Below, piece by piece: positions 33,894-42,004 of a stretch of 64,000 nucleotides of DNA. Made by a program: the position numbers and the translations under genes. A model generated the notes under the pieces. That model was not told the DNA's origin and ran no database searches. It saw nothing but the letters and a program-made list of their open reading frames with translations. Every line of letters starts with the position of its first letter. Within the stretch, counting starts at the first letter, position 1. This stretch comes from CAXTSE01 sp964246985. GTDB lineage: Bacteria; Actinomycetota; Actinomycetes; Actinomycetales; Microbacteriaceae. Where the stretch lies: positions 49,459 through 113,458 of the forward strand of contig CAXTSE010000012.1 in NCBI GenBank assembly GCA_964246985.1, read 5' to 3'.

Positions 33894-34010
33894 GGGGTGG
33901 GTCCGATCGTGAGGGGGCCGCGGATGCGGCACCGATGAGGAAAGAGGGGAGGGCGACCGCCTGGCCGCACGACGACGGGGCGCGACGCCGAGGCGCGCGC
34001 GGGAGCTCCG

Positions 34011-34085
34011 CTATCTGGTGCCGGCGCAGAGCGCGCCGACCACCTCCACGCGCCCGCAGGGCGCCTCGGATCGGTTCAGACTCAC
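34011..34085 (-). CDS. Candidate leaderless leader peptide (24 aa) upstream of the FBP gene
   Basis: TACCAT (34092-34097, minus strand), six bases, GTG 34085, then 24 codons and TAG at 34011. The peptide begins VSLNRSEAPCGRV. The frame contains a perfect GCGCCC/GGGCGC hairpin (34050-34064) and a second CGGCGC/GCGCCG stem near its end. It uses the same promoter-start geometry as the established leaderless genes here. Not conserved as far as I can tell from one genome; comparison is needed to decide. Confidence 0.45.
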   Translation of the reverse strand: MSLNRSEAPCGRVEVVGALCAGTR

Positions 34086-34091
34086 GTGACG

Positions 34092-34097
34092 ATGGTA
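34092..34097 (-). promoter_or_regulatory. -10 box TACCAT for the FBP leader
   Basis: Minus-strand TACCAT, 14 bases after the TetR stop. It would start the FBP transcript at about 34085 with a ~190-base leader. Confidence 0.45.
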
Positions 34098-34111
34098 CGC
34101 CCGCCGATGAG

Positions 34112-34672
34112 TCAGACCACCGGCATCCAGCCGGGGCGCACGAGTGCCACCCAGATCCACTCGGATGCGACGGCCGGCGCGGGGCGCGGCTCGCGGTCGA
34201 GCCAGAACGCGAGCACCCCGAGCACGGAGCCCGCGATGCTGGCGGCGACGACGTCGGCCGGGATCGGGGTCTCAATGGGCACGTCCGATCGCGCCATGCC
34301 GTCGAGGACGATGCCCTCGAGCCGCGCACGGAGCCGGGCGACCGCGACGGGCGACCCGTGTGCGCCGAGCACCTGGCGGTAGAGCGCCGCGTTGGCGTTG
34401 AGGTGCTGGAGGTAGGTCAGCAGTGCCACCGGGGGAGCTGCCCCGACCTCGATCGTGCTGGGCAGGCCGGCTCCGGCATCCTCCGCTGCCGCGTCGAGGG
34501 CGTCGGCGAGCAGGGTCTCCTTGTCGGCGTAGTGCTGGTAGAAGCTCGACCTGTTGACCCCGGCGCGCTCCGCGATGTCGGCGACCGCGATGTCGTCGGG
34601 AGCGTGCTCGCGGGCCAAATCGAGGAGGGCCTCCTGGAGGCTGCGCCGGGTGCGCGCGATCCGGGGGTCCAT
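34112..34672 (-). CDS. TetR family regulator, divergent from an MMPL transporter
   Basis: 186 residues from ATG 34672 (an ATG at 34690 would add six residues). The HTH covers about 5-50: RIARTRRSLQEALLDLAREHAPDDIAVADIAERAGVNRSSFYQHYADKETLL, here written only to place the conserved FYxHYxxKexLL helix. The helical C-terminal domain is that of TetR_C drug-efflux regulators. It is divergent from the MMPL gene, and a perfect 20-bp palindrome lies between them, so it almost certainly represses the transporter (inference). Confidence 0.86.
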   Translation of the reverse strand: MDPRIARTRRSLQEALLDLAREHAPDDIAVADIAERAGVNRSSFYQHYADKETLLADALDAAAEDAGAGLPSTIEVGAAPPVALLTYLQHLNANAALYRQVLGAHGSPVAVARLRARLEGIVLDGMARSDVPIETPIPADVVAASIAGSVLGVLAFWLDREPRPAPAVASEWIWVALVRPGWMPVV

Positions 34673-34717
34673 CGTCCGATTCTGCATCATTCTGAGGCTT
34701 TGCCGACAGCCGTCGAC

Positions 34718-34737
34718 TATCCGACATTTGTCGGATA
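34718..34737. promoter_or_regulatory. Perfect palindromic operator for the TetR/MMPL pair
   Basis: TATCCGACA - TT - TGTCGGATA: nine-base arms, no mismatch, in the 151-bp gap between the divergent regulator (34672) and MMPL gene (34824). The AT-rich ends could also be part of a core promoter. Size and symmetry are typical of a TetR dimer site. Confidence 0.65.
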
Positions 34738-34823
34738 CCATCGGATCCGGCCCATCGGCGTGCCACCGCACCCTCTGCTCGCGATCACGCTCGGCGCTCG
34801 CCGCCGCATCCGAAAGGCGCCCC

Positions 34824-37283
34824 ATGGCCACCCTGCTCTACCGTCTCGGTCGCTTCTCCGCGCGACGCCCGTGGACGATCATCGTCGCCTGGGTCCTGCT
34901 GCTCGGCATCGCCGCGGGCGGCTACCTGCTGGGTGGCGGCGGCCTCGCATCCGGATTCTCGATCCCCGGCACCGAGACGCAGCGCGTCACCGAGAAGCTC
35001 AACGACGAGCTGCCCGGCACCGGAGGCGCCACCGGGCGCGTCGTCTTCCAGAGCGACGACGGCGCGGCGCTCACCGACGACCAGAGGGCCGACATCACGG
35101 CCCTCCTGGAGGACGTCGGCGACGTCGACGGCGTGAAGACGATCGTCGACCCGTTCGCCACCGAGCAGCAGGTGGCGGAGCAGACCCAGCAGCTCGCCGA
35201 CGGCCAGACCCAGCTCGACCAGGGCCGCGCCCAGCTCGAGCAGGCCCAGCAGCAGCTCGACGCGGCGATCTCCGCGGCCCAGGCGGGCGGCCAGTACGCC
35301 TTCGCCGAGCCCGCGCTGACCGCGCAGCAGGATCAGATCGACGCCGGGCTCGAGGAGCTCGACGCCCAGCAGGCCACCCTCGACACCGGCGCCCAGCTGC
35401 TCGACTACGCCGGCGGCATCCGCACCGTGTCCGAGGACGGCGCGACCGCGACCGGCGCGATCATCTTCGACAAGTCGCAGTTCAACCTGTCGAGCGAGGA
35501 GAAGGCCGCCGTCGCCTCGGTGCTCGACGACGCCGACATCGACGGGGTGACGGTCGACTACTCGGCCGAGATCGCCGCGAGCGTCGACGGTCTCATCGGC
35601 CCCGGCGAGATCGTCGGACTGGTGATCGCTGCGCTCGTCCTGATCGTGATGCTCGGCGCCCTCCTGCCGGCCGGCCTGCCGCTGCTGTCGTCGCTGATCG
35701 GCGTCGGCGTGGGCGTCGCCGGCTCGCTCGCGTTCTCGGGCGTCATCGACATGTCGTCGGTCACCCCGGTGCTCGGCGTGATGCTCGGCCTCGCGGTCGG
35801 CATCGACTACTCCCTCTTCATCATCAACCGCCACCGACGTCAGCTGCTCGCGGGTGTCGAGAAGCACGAGTCCATCGGACTCGCCAACGGCACATCCGGA
35901 TCCGCGGTGCTGTTCGCGGGGGCGACCGTCTTCATCGCGCTGCTGGCCCTCAACGTCACGGGCATCCCGTTCCTCGCCGTCATGGGCACGGTGGGCGCGG
36001 TGTGCGTGCTGGTCGCCGTGGCCGTGGCGCTGACGTTCACCCCGGCGATGCTGTCGCTCGTCGGCGCTCGCGTGCTGTCCCGCAAGGCGCGCGCCCGCAT
36101 CGGCCACCCCGACCACGCGCACCGCACGATCGCCCCGATGCGCACCTGGCGCGCCGTGCTCACGCTGGTGCTCGCGGTCGCCGCGCTGCTCGTCATCGCG
36201 ATCCCGACGCTGTCGATGCGCCTCGGCCTGCCCGACGGCTCGTCCGAGCCCGAGGACTCGACCCAGTACCGCACGTACTCGGTGATCGCCGACGAGTTCG
36301 GCGCCGGCCAGAACGGCACCCTGCTCGTGACAGCGACTCTCGACGAGCCGGTCGCCGAGGACGACGTGACCGCACTAGAGGCCGACATCGCATCCCAGCT
36401 GATGGACGTCGACGATGTCGTCGCCGTGGCTCCGGTCGGCGTCTCCGACGACCGCGACTACCTCGCGTTCCAGGTGGTGCCCGCAGACGGTCCGTCGAGC
36501 GTCTCGACCGAGGGCGTGGTCGCCGACCTGCGCGCCCTGACTCCCGACGAGAGCGGCGTCACCTTCGGCGTCGCGGGGCAGGCGAGCGGCAACATCGACA
36601 TCTCGGCGAAGCTCGCCTCGGTGCTGCCGATCTACCTCGCGGTCGTGATCGGCCTGTCGCTGATCATCATGGTCTTCGTGTTCCGCTCGCTGCTGGTGCC
36701 GGTGGTGGCGACCGCCGGGTTCATGCTGTCGCTCGGTGCGGCCTTCGGCGCCGTCACCGCTGTCTACCAGTGGGGCTGGCTGAGCGAGGTGTTCGGCGTG
36801 CACGATCCGGGCCCGGTGCTGAACTTCGCCCCGATCATCCTCATCGGCGTGCTCTTCGGACTCGCGATGGACTACCAGCTCTTCCTCGTGTCAGGCATGC
36901 GCGAGGCCTTCGTCCACGGACTCCCCGCTCGGGCTGCCGTCGTCGCGGGCCTCCGCAACGGACGTCCCGTGGTGACGGCCGCGGCGATCATCATGATCTC
37001 GGTGTTCGGCGGATTCGTGTTCTCGCACCTGGCGATGGTGCGGCCGCTCGGCTTCGGCATGGCGATCGGCGTGCTGTTCGACGCGTTCGTCGTGCGCATG
37101 CTGATCATCCCCGCGCTCATGCACCTGGCCGGCAACGCGGCCTGGTGGATGCCGAAGTGGCTCGACCGCATCCTGCCCGACGTCGACGTGGAGGGCGCGG
37201 CGCTCGAGCGCACGCACCCCATCGCGGGCGCGCCTCAGCCGCAGTCGGCGCCCGAGCCCGAGCGGGTGCCAGCCGCGCACTGA
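34824..37283 (+). CDS. MMPL family (RND-type) transporter
   Basis: 819 residues with about 12 membrane helices in two repeats, each with a large extracytoplasmic loop. Conserved cores are VGIDYSLFIINRHRR (first repeat) and LAMDYQLFLVSGMREAF (second), carrying the Asp/Tyr pairs that relay protons. The first loop has a Gln-rich coiled coil at about 115-180 (QLADGQTQLDQGRAQLEQ), seen in MmpL/YdfJ proteins. It exports lipids or drugs using the proton gradient. Start ATG has AAAGG upstream. Controlled by the adjacent TetR (inference). Confidence 0.9.
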   Translation: MATLLYRLGRFSARRPWTIIVAWVLLLGIAAGGYLLGGGGLASGFSIPGTETQRVTEKLNDELPGTGGATGRVVFQSDDGAALTDDQRADITALLEDVGDVDGVKTIVDPFATEQQVAEQTQQLADGQTQLDQGRAQLEQAQQQLDAAISAAQAGGQYAFAEPALTAQQDQIDAGLEELDAQQATLDTGAQLLDYAGGIRTVSEDGATATGAIIFDKSQFNLSSEEKAAVASVLDDADIDGVTVDYSAEIAASVDGLIGPGEIVGLVIAALVLIVMLGALLPAGLPLLSSLIGVGVGVAGSLAFSGVIDMSSVTPVLGVMLGLAVGIDYSLFIINRHRRQLLAGVEKHESIGLANGTSGSAVLFAGATVFIALLALNVTGIPFLAVMGTVGAVCVLVAVAVALTFTPAMLSLVGARVLSRKARARIGHPDHAHRTIAPMRTWRAVLTLVLAVAALLVIAIPTLSMRLGLPDGSSEPEDSTQYRTYSVIADEFGAGQNGTLLVTATLDEPVAEDDVTALEADIASQLMDVDDVVAVAPVGVSDDRDYLAFQVVPADGPSSVSTEGVVADLRALTPDESGVTFGVAGQASGNIDISAKLASVLPIYLAVVIGLSLIIMVFVFRSLLVPVVATAGFMLSLGAAFGAVTAVYQWGWLSEVFGVHDPGPVLNFAPIILIGVLFGLAMDYQLFLVSGMREAFVHGLPARAAVVAGLRNGRPVVTAAAIIMISVFGGFVFSHLAMVRPLGFGMAIGVLFDAFVVRMLIIPALMHLAGNAAWWMPKWLDRILPDVDVEGAALERTHPIAGAPQPQSAPEPERVPAAH

Positions 37284-37305
37284 GTCGGCGTGGTGGACTG
37301 TCCCC

Positions 37306-38337
37306 ATGAAGGCCACGTTCATCTACGCCGCAGGCGACGTCCGCGTCGAGACCGTCGACGATCCGGTCATCGTGCACCCGACAGACGCCCTGGTGCGTGT
37401 GACGCGATCGTGCATCTGCGGCAGCGACCTGCATCCGTACCACAGCCGCACGGTCGAGTCGGGCCGCAAGTCGATGGGCCACGAGTTCATCGGGGTGGTG
37501 GAGGAGATCGGATCCGAGGTCGTCACCTTGAAGACGGGCGACTTCGTGATCGCCCCGTTCGTCTTCTCGGACGGCACGTGCGACTTCTGCCGGGAGGGCT
37601 TGCAGACGTCGTGCCGACACGGCGGGTTCTGGAACTCGGACGACGTCGGCGGCGGGCAGGCGGAGGCGGTGCGCGTTCCCCAGGCCGACGGAACCCTCGT
37701 GATCGTCCCCGGCCCGGTCGACGAGGCGCTGTATCCGTCGCTGCTGACGCTGTCGGATGTCTACGGCACCGGATTCCACGCGGCGCGTCAGGCTCGGATC
37801 ACCGAGGGGCAGTCGGTCACCGTCATCGGCGACGGCGCCGTCGGACTGATGGCCGTGCTGTCGGCGAAGCGCATGGGGGCGGAGCAGATCATCCTCATGG
37901 GCCGGCATACGTCGCGCACCGACCTCGGGCGCGAGTTCGGCGCCACAGACGTGGTGGCCGAGCGGGGCGAGGGGGGCGTCGCGAGGGTGATGGAGCTCAC
38001 CGGCGGCGACGGCACGCATGCCATCCTCGAGGCGGTCGGGCACCTGCCCGCGTACGAGCAGGCGGTCGGGGTGGTGCGCGCCGGCGGCGTCATCAGCCGG
38101 GTCGGGGTGCCGCAGTACAGCGATGCGCAGGTCGGGGGCGGGATCTTCTTCCGCAACGTCACCATCACCGGCGGGGTGGCCCCGGTGCGCGCGTACATCG
38201 AGCAGCTGCTGCCCGACGTGCTCGACGGCACGGTCGATCCGGGCCGCGTCTTCGATTCGACGGTCTTCATCGACGAGGTGCCCGAGGGGTACCGCGCGAT
38301 GGACGAGCGCCGCTCGCTCAAGGTGATGGTCGCGTGA
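37306..38337 (+). CDS. Zinc-dependent alcohol dehydrogenase family protein
   Basis: 343 residues. Catalytic zinc: C38 (ICGSD), H59-E60 and the Rossmann region VIGDGAVGLMAVL. The structural zinc site is modified: cysteines at 92, 95 and 103 are present, but the first ligand position holds Asp (SDGTCDFC), a variant seen in one MDR subgroup. Substrate unknown. It is 22 bases after the MMPL gene and overlaps the next dehydrogenase (GTGA). A weak TGGACT lies six bases before the ATG. Confidence 0.84.
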   Translation: MKATFIYAAGDVRVETVDDPVIVHPTDALVRVTRSCICGSDLHPYHSRTVESGRKSMGHEFIGVVEEIGSEVVTLKTGDFVIAPFVFSDGTCDFCREGLQTSCRHGGFWNSDDVGGGQAEAVRVPQADGTLVIVPGPVDEALYPSLLTLSDVYGTGFHAARQARITEGQSVTVIGDGAVGLMAVLSAKRMGAEQIILMGRHTSRTDLGREFGATDVVAERGEGGVARVMELTGGDGTHAILEAVGHLPAYEQAVGVVRAGGVISRVGVPQYSDAQVGGGIFFRNVTITGGVAPVRAYIEQLLPDVLDGTVDPGRVFDSTVFIDEVPEGYRAMDERRSLKVMVA

Positions 38338-39368
38338 GGCGCGTCGAGTACTCGCGCACCGGCGACTCGTCGGTGCTGCGGCTGGTCGAGCGCGACCTGC
38401 CCCAGCCCGGCCCCGGCGAGGTGCGGGTGCGGATCGTCGTGAGCGGAGCGAACCCGACCGACTGGAAGCGCCGCGCGGCGCTGACCGGCCCGACCGGGCT
38501 CGACGCGCCCATCGTGCCGAACCAGGACGGCGCGGGTGTCGTCGATGCAATCGGCGACGGGGTCGACGGGCTCCGGGTCGGCGACCGGGTGTGGCTGTAC
38601 CTCGCGCAGCACGAGTCGAACGACGGCACGGCGCAGGAGTACACGGTCGTCGCGGAGTGGAAGGCCGTCCCGCTCCCCGACGGCGCGAGCTTCGACGTCG
38701 GTGCGAGCCTCGGCGTCCCGGCGATGACCGCGCACCGTGCTCTGACGATCCACGAGGACGGCCCTGCGCGGCTGGCGCCGGGTGCGCTCGCCGGACGCAC
38801 CGTGCTCGTCACCGGCGGCGCCGGAGCCGTGGGCCATGCGGCGATCCAGCTCGCCCGCTGGGCCGGCGCCACCGTCATCACGACGATCTCGAGCCCCGAG
38901 AAGGCCGCGCTCGCCACTGCGGCCGGCGCGCATCACGCCGTCGACTACACCGCGGCGGATGCGGCGGGCGCGATCCGCGATCTCGCTCCCGACGGCGTGG
39001 ACCTGGTCGTCGACGTCGACATCATCCGCAACGTGGAGCTGATCGGCGCCGTGCTCGCGCCGCGCGGCTCGGTCGCCGTCTACGCCAACAGCGGGGATGC
39101 GGCGACGATCCCCATGCGAGCCTTCATGGGGCTCAATGCCCGTCTCCAGTGGGTGCTCCTGTACACGGTCGGGGTCGCGGCGCTCGGCGCGGGCGCGGCA
39201 GATGTGTCCGCGGCGGTCGCCGGCGGCGCCCTCGAGGTCGGCGCTGGGGCCGGGCTGCCGCTGACGCGGTTCACCCTCGACGACACCGCTGCGGCGCACG
39301 ATGCGGTCGAGGGCGGCATCGTGGGCAAGGTGCTGATCGACGTGGCTGCGTCGACCGATCGGGACTGA
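38334..39368 (+). CDS. NADPH:quinone reductase-like zinc-free MDR protein
   Basis: 344 residues. VLVTGGAGAVGHAAIQLARWAGATVI is the cofactor-binding AxxGxxG segment (near 155-170), and ANPTDWKRR plus NQDGAGVV mark the quinone oxidoreductase subgroup, which has no zinc ligands. It reduces quinones or enones with NADPH. GTG start overlaps the stop of the zinc dehydrogenase, so the two are co-translated. Confidence 0.84.
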   Translation: MRRVEYSRTGDSSVLRLVERDLPQPGPGEVRVRIVVSGANPTDWKRRAALTGPTGLDAPIVPNQDGAGVVDAIGDGVDGLRVGDRVWLYLAQHESNDGTAQEYTVVAEWKAVPLPDGASFDVGASLGVPAMTAHRALTIHEDGPARLAPGALAGRTVLVTGGAGAVGHAAIQLARWAGATVITTISSPEKAALATAAGAHHAVDYTAADAAGAIRDLAPDGVDLVVDVDIIRNVELIGAVLAPRGSVAVYANSGDAATIPMRAFMGLNARLQWVLLYTVGVAALGAGAADVSAAVAGGALEVGAGAGLPLTRFTLDDTAAAHDAVEGGIVGKVLIDVAASTDRD

Positions 39369-39442
39369 GCGCCGCCTCCTGACGGCAGACTCCCAGGCTG
39401 GGCTTCCGGGCGCGTCGCCGCGGGGCGGAGTGAGGCGGCACG

Positions 39443-39448
39443 TACCCT
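39443..39448 (+). promoter_or_regulatory. -10 box TACCCT of the M23 peptidase gene
   Basis: TACCCT 27 bases before GTG 39475. Unlike the leaderless genes, this transcript would have a short leader with a GGAGGG ribosome site at 39461-39466. Confidence 0.4.
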
Positions 39449-39474
39449 CGTCCTGACCACGGAGGGGGTGAGTC

Positions 39475-40785
39475 GTGCGATCCATGCATGCCTCGGCCGA
39501 GCCGCGCGCGCGCCGCGCGGCTGAGTCGCGCCCTCTCCGACATGGTCGGCGCGCCGGTCTGGTGCTCGCCGCGGTGCTCGCGCTCGTCGCCCCGCTGGCC
39601 GTCCCGGCGGGCGGCAGTCCCGCATCCGCCGCGACCTCGGCGGTCGCCGACTACCCGACCTGGGCCGATGTGCAGGCGGCACGCGCGAGCGAGGCGGCCA
39701 CCGCCACCCAGGTCGCCGCGATCAAGGCGCTCCTCGTGCAGCTGCAGACCGACCTCGAGGCCAAGCAGGCCGACGAGGTCGCGAAGGGCGAGCTCTACGC
39801 CGAGGCGCAGGACGCCTACGACCTGCAGGTCATCGTCGCGACAGACCTGCAGACGCAGGCCGACACCGCGAACGCCGAGGCCGTCGCCGCCAAGACGAGC
39901 GCCGCGCGGCTGATCGCCGCCCTCAACCGCCAGGGCGGCGAGGACGTCGTCACCGAGCTGCTCTCGCAGAGCGAGGGCGCGTCGGCCGACTCCCTGCTGT
40001 ACCGGCTCGGGACCCTCGACCGGCTGTCGGTGCAGTCCGATCAGATCTATGCCGAGGCGCTGCGGCTGCAGAACACCGCGCAGTCGCTCTCCGACCAGGC
40101 GAAGGTCGCGCAGGCGGAGCGCGACCGGCTGAAGGTGCTGGCCGAGCAGGCGCTCGCCGCCGCGCAGGATGCCGCCGCCGCGGCCGCCGCGGCCCTTGCA
40201 GAGCAGCAGGACCACCAGGTGGAGCTCGAGACCCAGCTGGCCGTGCTCACTGAGAAGCGCGAGGCCACCGAGGTCGACTACCAGGCCGGCGTCGTGGAGC
40301 GGGAGAGGCAGAGGCAGGCCGCCCTCGCAGCCGCGGCCGCGGCCGCGCGGAACGCCGGGATCGTGAACGGGCTCGGCTGGGCGCGGCCGTCGGGCGGCTA
40401 CATCTCGAGTCCCTACGGCAATCGCTACCACCCCATCTACAAGCGCTGGCAGCTGCACAACGGCACGGACATCGCTGGGCAGGGCTGCGGGGCACCGATC
40501 TTCGCGGTGCACTCCGGGGTCGTCACCTACGCCGGATCCAACGGCACGCTGGGCAACTACGTGCAGATCGACCATGGCGACGGCACGTCATCCGGCTACG
40601 GCCACATCATCGGGGGCGGCATCCTCGTCTCGCGAGGCCAGTCGGTCGGCGCGGGCCAGCAGATCGCGCGCGTCGGATCGACGGGCGCCTCGACCGGGTG
40701 CCACCTGCACTTCATCATCCGCGTCGGCGGCAACCTCGCCGACCCCGTGCCGTTCATGAGCGCGCGCGGCATCTCGCTCGGCTGA
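39475..40785 (+). CDS. M23 family endopeptidase with N-terminal signal and coiled coil (EnvC/NlpD-like)
   Basis: 436 residues. A basic N-terminus and hydrophobic segment (LVLAAVLALVAPLAVPAGG, about 38-56) form a signal peptide or anchor. A long coiled coil spans about 65-300. A C-terminal M23 domain carries HNGTD near 328-332 and CHLHF near 408-411, the zinc ligands, with SPYGNRYHP preceding. It cuts peptidoglycan cross-links outside the membrane; the coiled coil suggests activation by a divisome or FtsEX-like partner (inference). GTG start with GGAGGG eight bases upstream. Confidence 0.88.
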   Translation: MRSMHASAEPRARRAAESRPLRHGRRAGLVLAAVLALVAPLAVPAGGSPASAATSAVADYPTWADVQAARASEAATATQVAAIKALLVQLQTDLEAKQADEVAKGELYAEAQDAYDLQVIVATDLQTQADTANAEAVAAKTSAARLIAALNRQGGEDVVTELLSQSEGASADSLLYRLGTLDRLSVQSDQIYAEALRLQNTAQSLSDQAKVAQAERDRLKVLAEQALAAAQDAAAAAAAALAEQQDHQVELETQLAVLTEKREATEVDYQAGVVERERQRQAALAAAAAAARNAGIVNGLGWARPSGGYISSPYGNRYHPIYKRWQLHNGTDIAGQGCGAPIFAVHSGVVTYAGSNGTLGNYVQIDHGDGTSSGYGHIIGGGILVSRGQSVGAGQQIARVGSTGASTGCHLHFIIRVGGNLADPVPFMSARGISLG

Positions 40786-40874
40786 GGTCTCGACCGGCAC
40801 AGATCGCGCCTCGCGTTCACTGGCATCTGTCCCGAATGTGAGAGGGGACAGATCAATGTACCCCGGACATGACG

Positions 40875-40910
40875 ACACCCCCGGCGAGGATCAGGGAACG
40901 CCGGGGGTGT
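40875..40910 (+). terminator. Strong intrinsic-type terminator after the M23 gene
   Basis: Twelve-bp perfect GC-rich stem with a 12-base loop, followed by GTCGTTGCTT. The best candidate for terminating the M23 transcript. Confidence 0.6.
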
Positions 40911-41050
40911 GTCGTTGCTTCACGCGGTAACCAGCCGCAATTGAGCACGATATGAGACACATGACCACGGACAAAAGTAGACAGATCTGTCTGTCGCCGG
41001 ATTCTCAGAGTTCAATCCATGCGGATGAAAATCGCTCAGGAGTGTGAAGC

Positions 41051-41066
41051 GGAGGCTGACGCCTCT
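41051..41066 (-). terminator. Small hairpin directly after nadE
   Basis: GAGGC/GCCTC with loop TGAC, immediately beyond the nadE stop at 41069. Confidence 0.4.
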
Positions 41067-41068
41067 GT

Positions 41069-41890
41069 TCAGCGCCACCACTCGTCGAACATCGACACCG
41101 GAAGCTGACGCTTGTGCTCGGTTGCGGCGTAGCGCGCCTCGATCGCATCGGCTACGGCGTCGTCGACCTCGCCGCCCTCGAGGTAGGTGTCGAGGTCGGC
41201 GTAGGTGAGCCCGAGATTGGCCTCATCGGTCTGTCCCGGAGTGCCATCCAGCAGGTCGGCCGTCGGCGCCTTCTCGTACAGGCGTGCCGGCGCATCGAGC
41301 TGCTGGAGCAGCGCGCGACCCTGCCGCTTGCTGAGGCCGCTGAGGGGCAGGACGTCGGCGCCGCCGTCGCCGAACTTGGTGAAGAAGCCGGTGACCGCCT
41401 CCGCCGCGTGGTCGGTGCCGACCACGAGCAGCCCGGCGTCACCCGCGATGGCGTACTGCGAGACCATCCGGGCGCGCGCCTTGACGTTGCCCTTCACGAA
41501 GTCGACGAGCTCGATGCCCATCGCGTCGGGGAACTCTGCCGCGAAGCCGTCGACGCCGCGCTTGATGTTGAAGGTCACCTCGCGGTCCGGCTGGATGAAC
41601 GTCAGAGCCAGCTGCGCATCCGCCTCGTCGGCCTGGACGCCGTAGGGCAGGCGCACCGCCGTGAAGGTCGCCGATCCGCCGTCGGCGCGGATCCTCTCGA
41701 CCGCGAGCTGGCACAGCCGACCGGCGAGCGACGAGTCCTGGCCGCCGCTGATGCCGAGCACGAGGCCGGCGGCCCGCGACCGCTCGAGGTAGGCGACGAG
41801 GAAATCGCGTCGCTTCTCGATCTCGGCCGCGGGGTCGATCGAGGGGCTGACGTGGAGGGCGGCGATGATCTCGGCCTGGCGTGCGCGCAT
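41069..41890 (-). CDS. nadE: NH3-dependent NAD+ synthetase
   Basis: 273 residues, the length of the ammonia-dependent enzyme without a glutaminase domain. LGISGGQDSSLAGRL gives the SGGxDS ATP-pyrophosphatase loop at 48-53; VGTDHAAEAVTGFFTKFGDGGADVLPL is the deamido-NAD site, and later AxLxDGTPGQTDEANLG matches the C-terminal signature. It makes NAD from deamido-NAD, ATP and ammonia in the cytoplasm. Leaderless start: TAATCT, six bases, ATG 41890. Confidence 0.93.
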   Translation of the reverse strand: MRARQAEIIAALHVSPSIDPAAEIEKRRDFLVAYLERSRAAGLVLGISGGQDSSLAGRLCQLAVERIRADGGSATFTAVRLPYGVQADEADAQLALTFIQPDREVTFNIKRGVDGFAAEFPDAMGIELVDFVKGNVKARARMVSQYAIAGDAGLLVVGTDHAAEAVTGFFTKFGDGGADVLPLSGLSKRQGRALLQQLDAPARLYEKAPTADLLDGTPGQTDEANLGLTYADLDTYLEGGEVDDAVADAIEARYAATEHKRQLPVSMFDEWWR

Positions 41891-41896
41891 ACCAGC

Positions 41897-41902
41897 AGAT
41901 TA
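41897..41902 (-). promoter_or_regulatory. -10 box TAATCT, leaderless start of nadE
   Basis: TAATCT on the minus strand, six bases before ATG 41890. Confidence 0.5.
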
Positions 41903-42004
41903 CGTCCGACGGCCCTCCTCCGCACGCGCCGGCGGCGGGTCGCGGAGGCTGGACACGCCGTGTGTATTCAGCCATTCCGACGGTTGCCGCGGTAACTCTG
42001 GAGC

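Larger units (their letters stand above)
40786..41068. other. Structured, lower-GC gap between convergent genes
   Basis: 283 bases with no convincing gene. It holds: a 9-bp inverted repeat ATCTGTCCC/GGGACAGAT (40825-40853); a 12-bp stem ACACCCCCGGCG/CGCCGGGGGTGT (40875-40886, 40899-40910); a 14-bp palindrome AGACAGATCTGTCT (40979-40992); and a small stem at 41051-41066. The part after 40920 is close to 50% GC, unlike its surroundings. A 31-codon frame at 40952-41047 has no ribosome site. Confidence 0.6.

Noticed and set aside
40952..41047. 31-codon frame in the gap after the M23 gene
   Set aside because: No ribosome site, no TANNNT at the leaderless distance, and composition unlike a gene.
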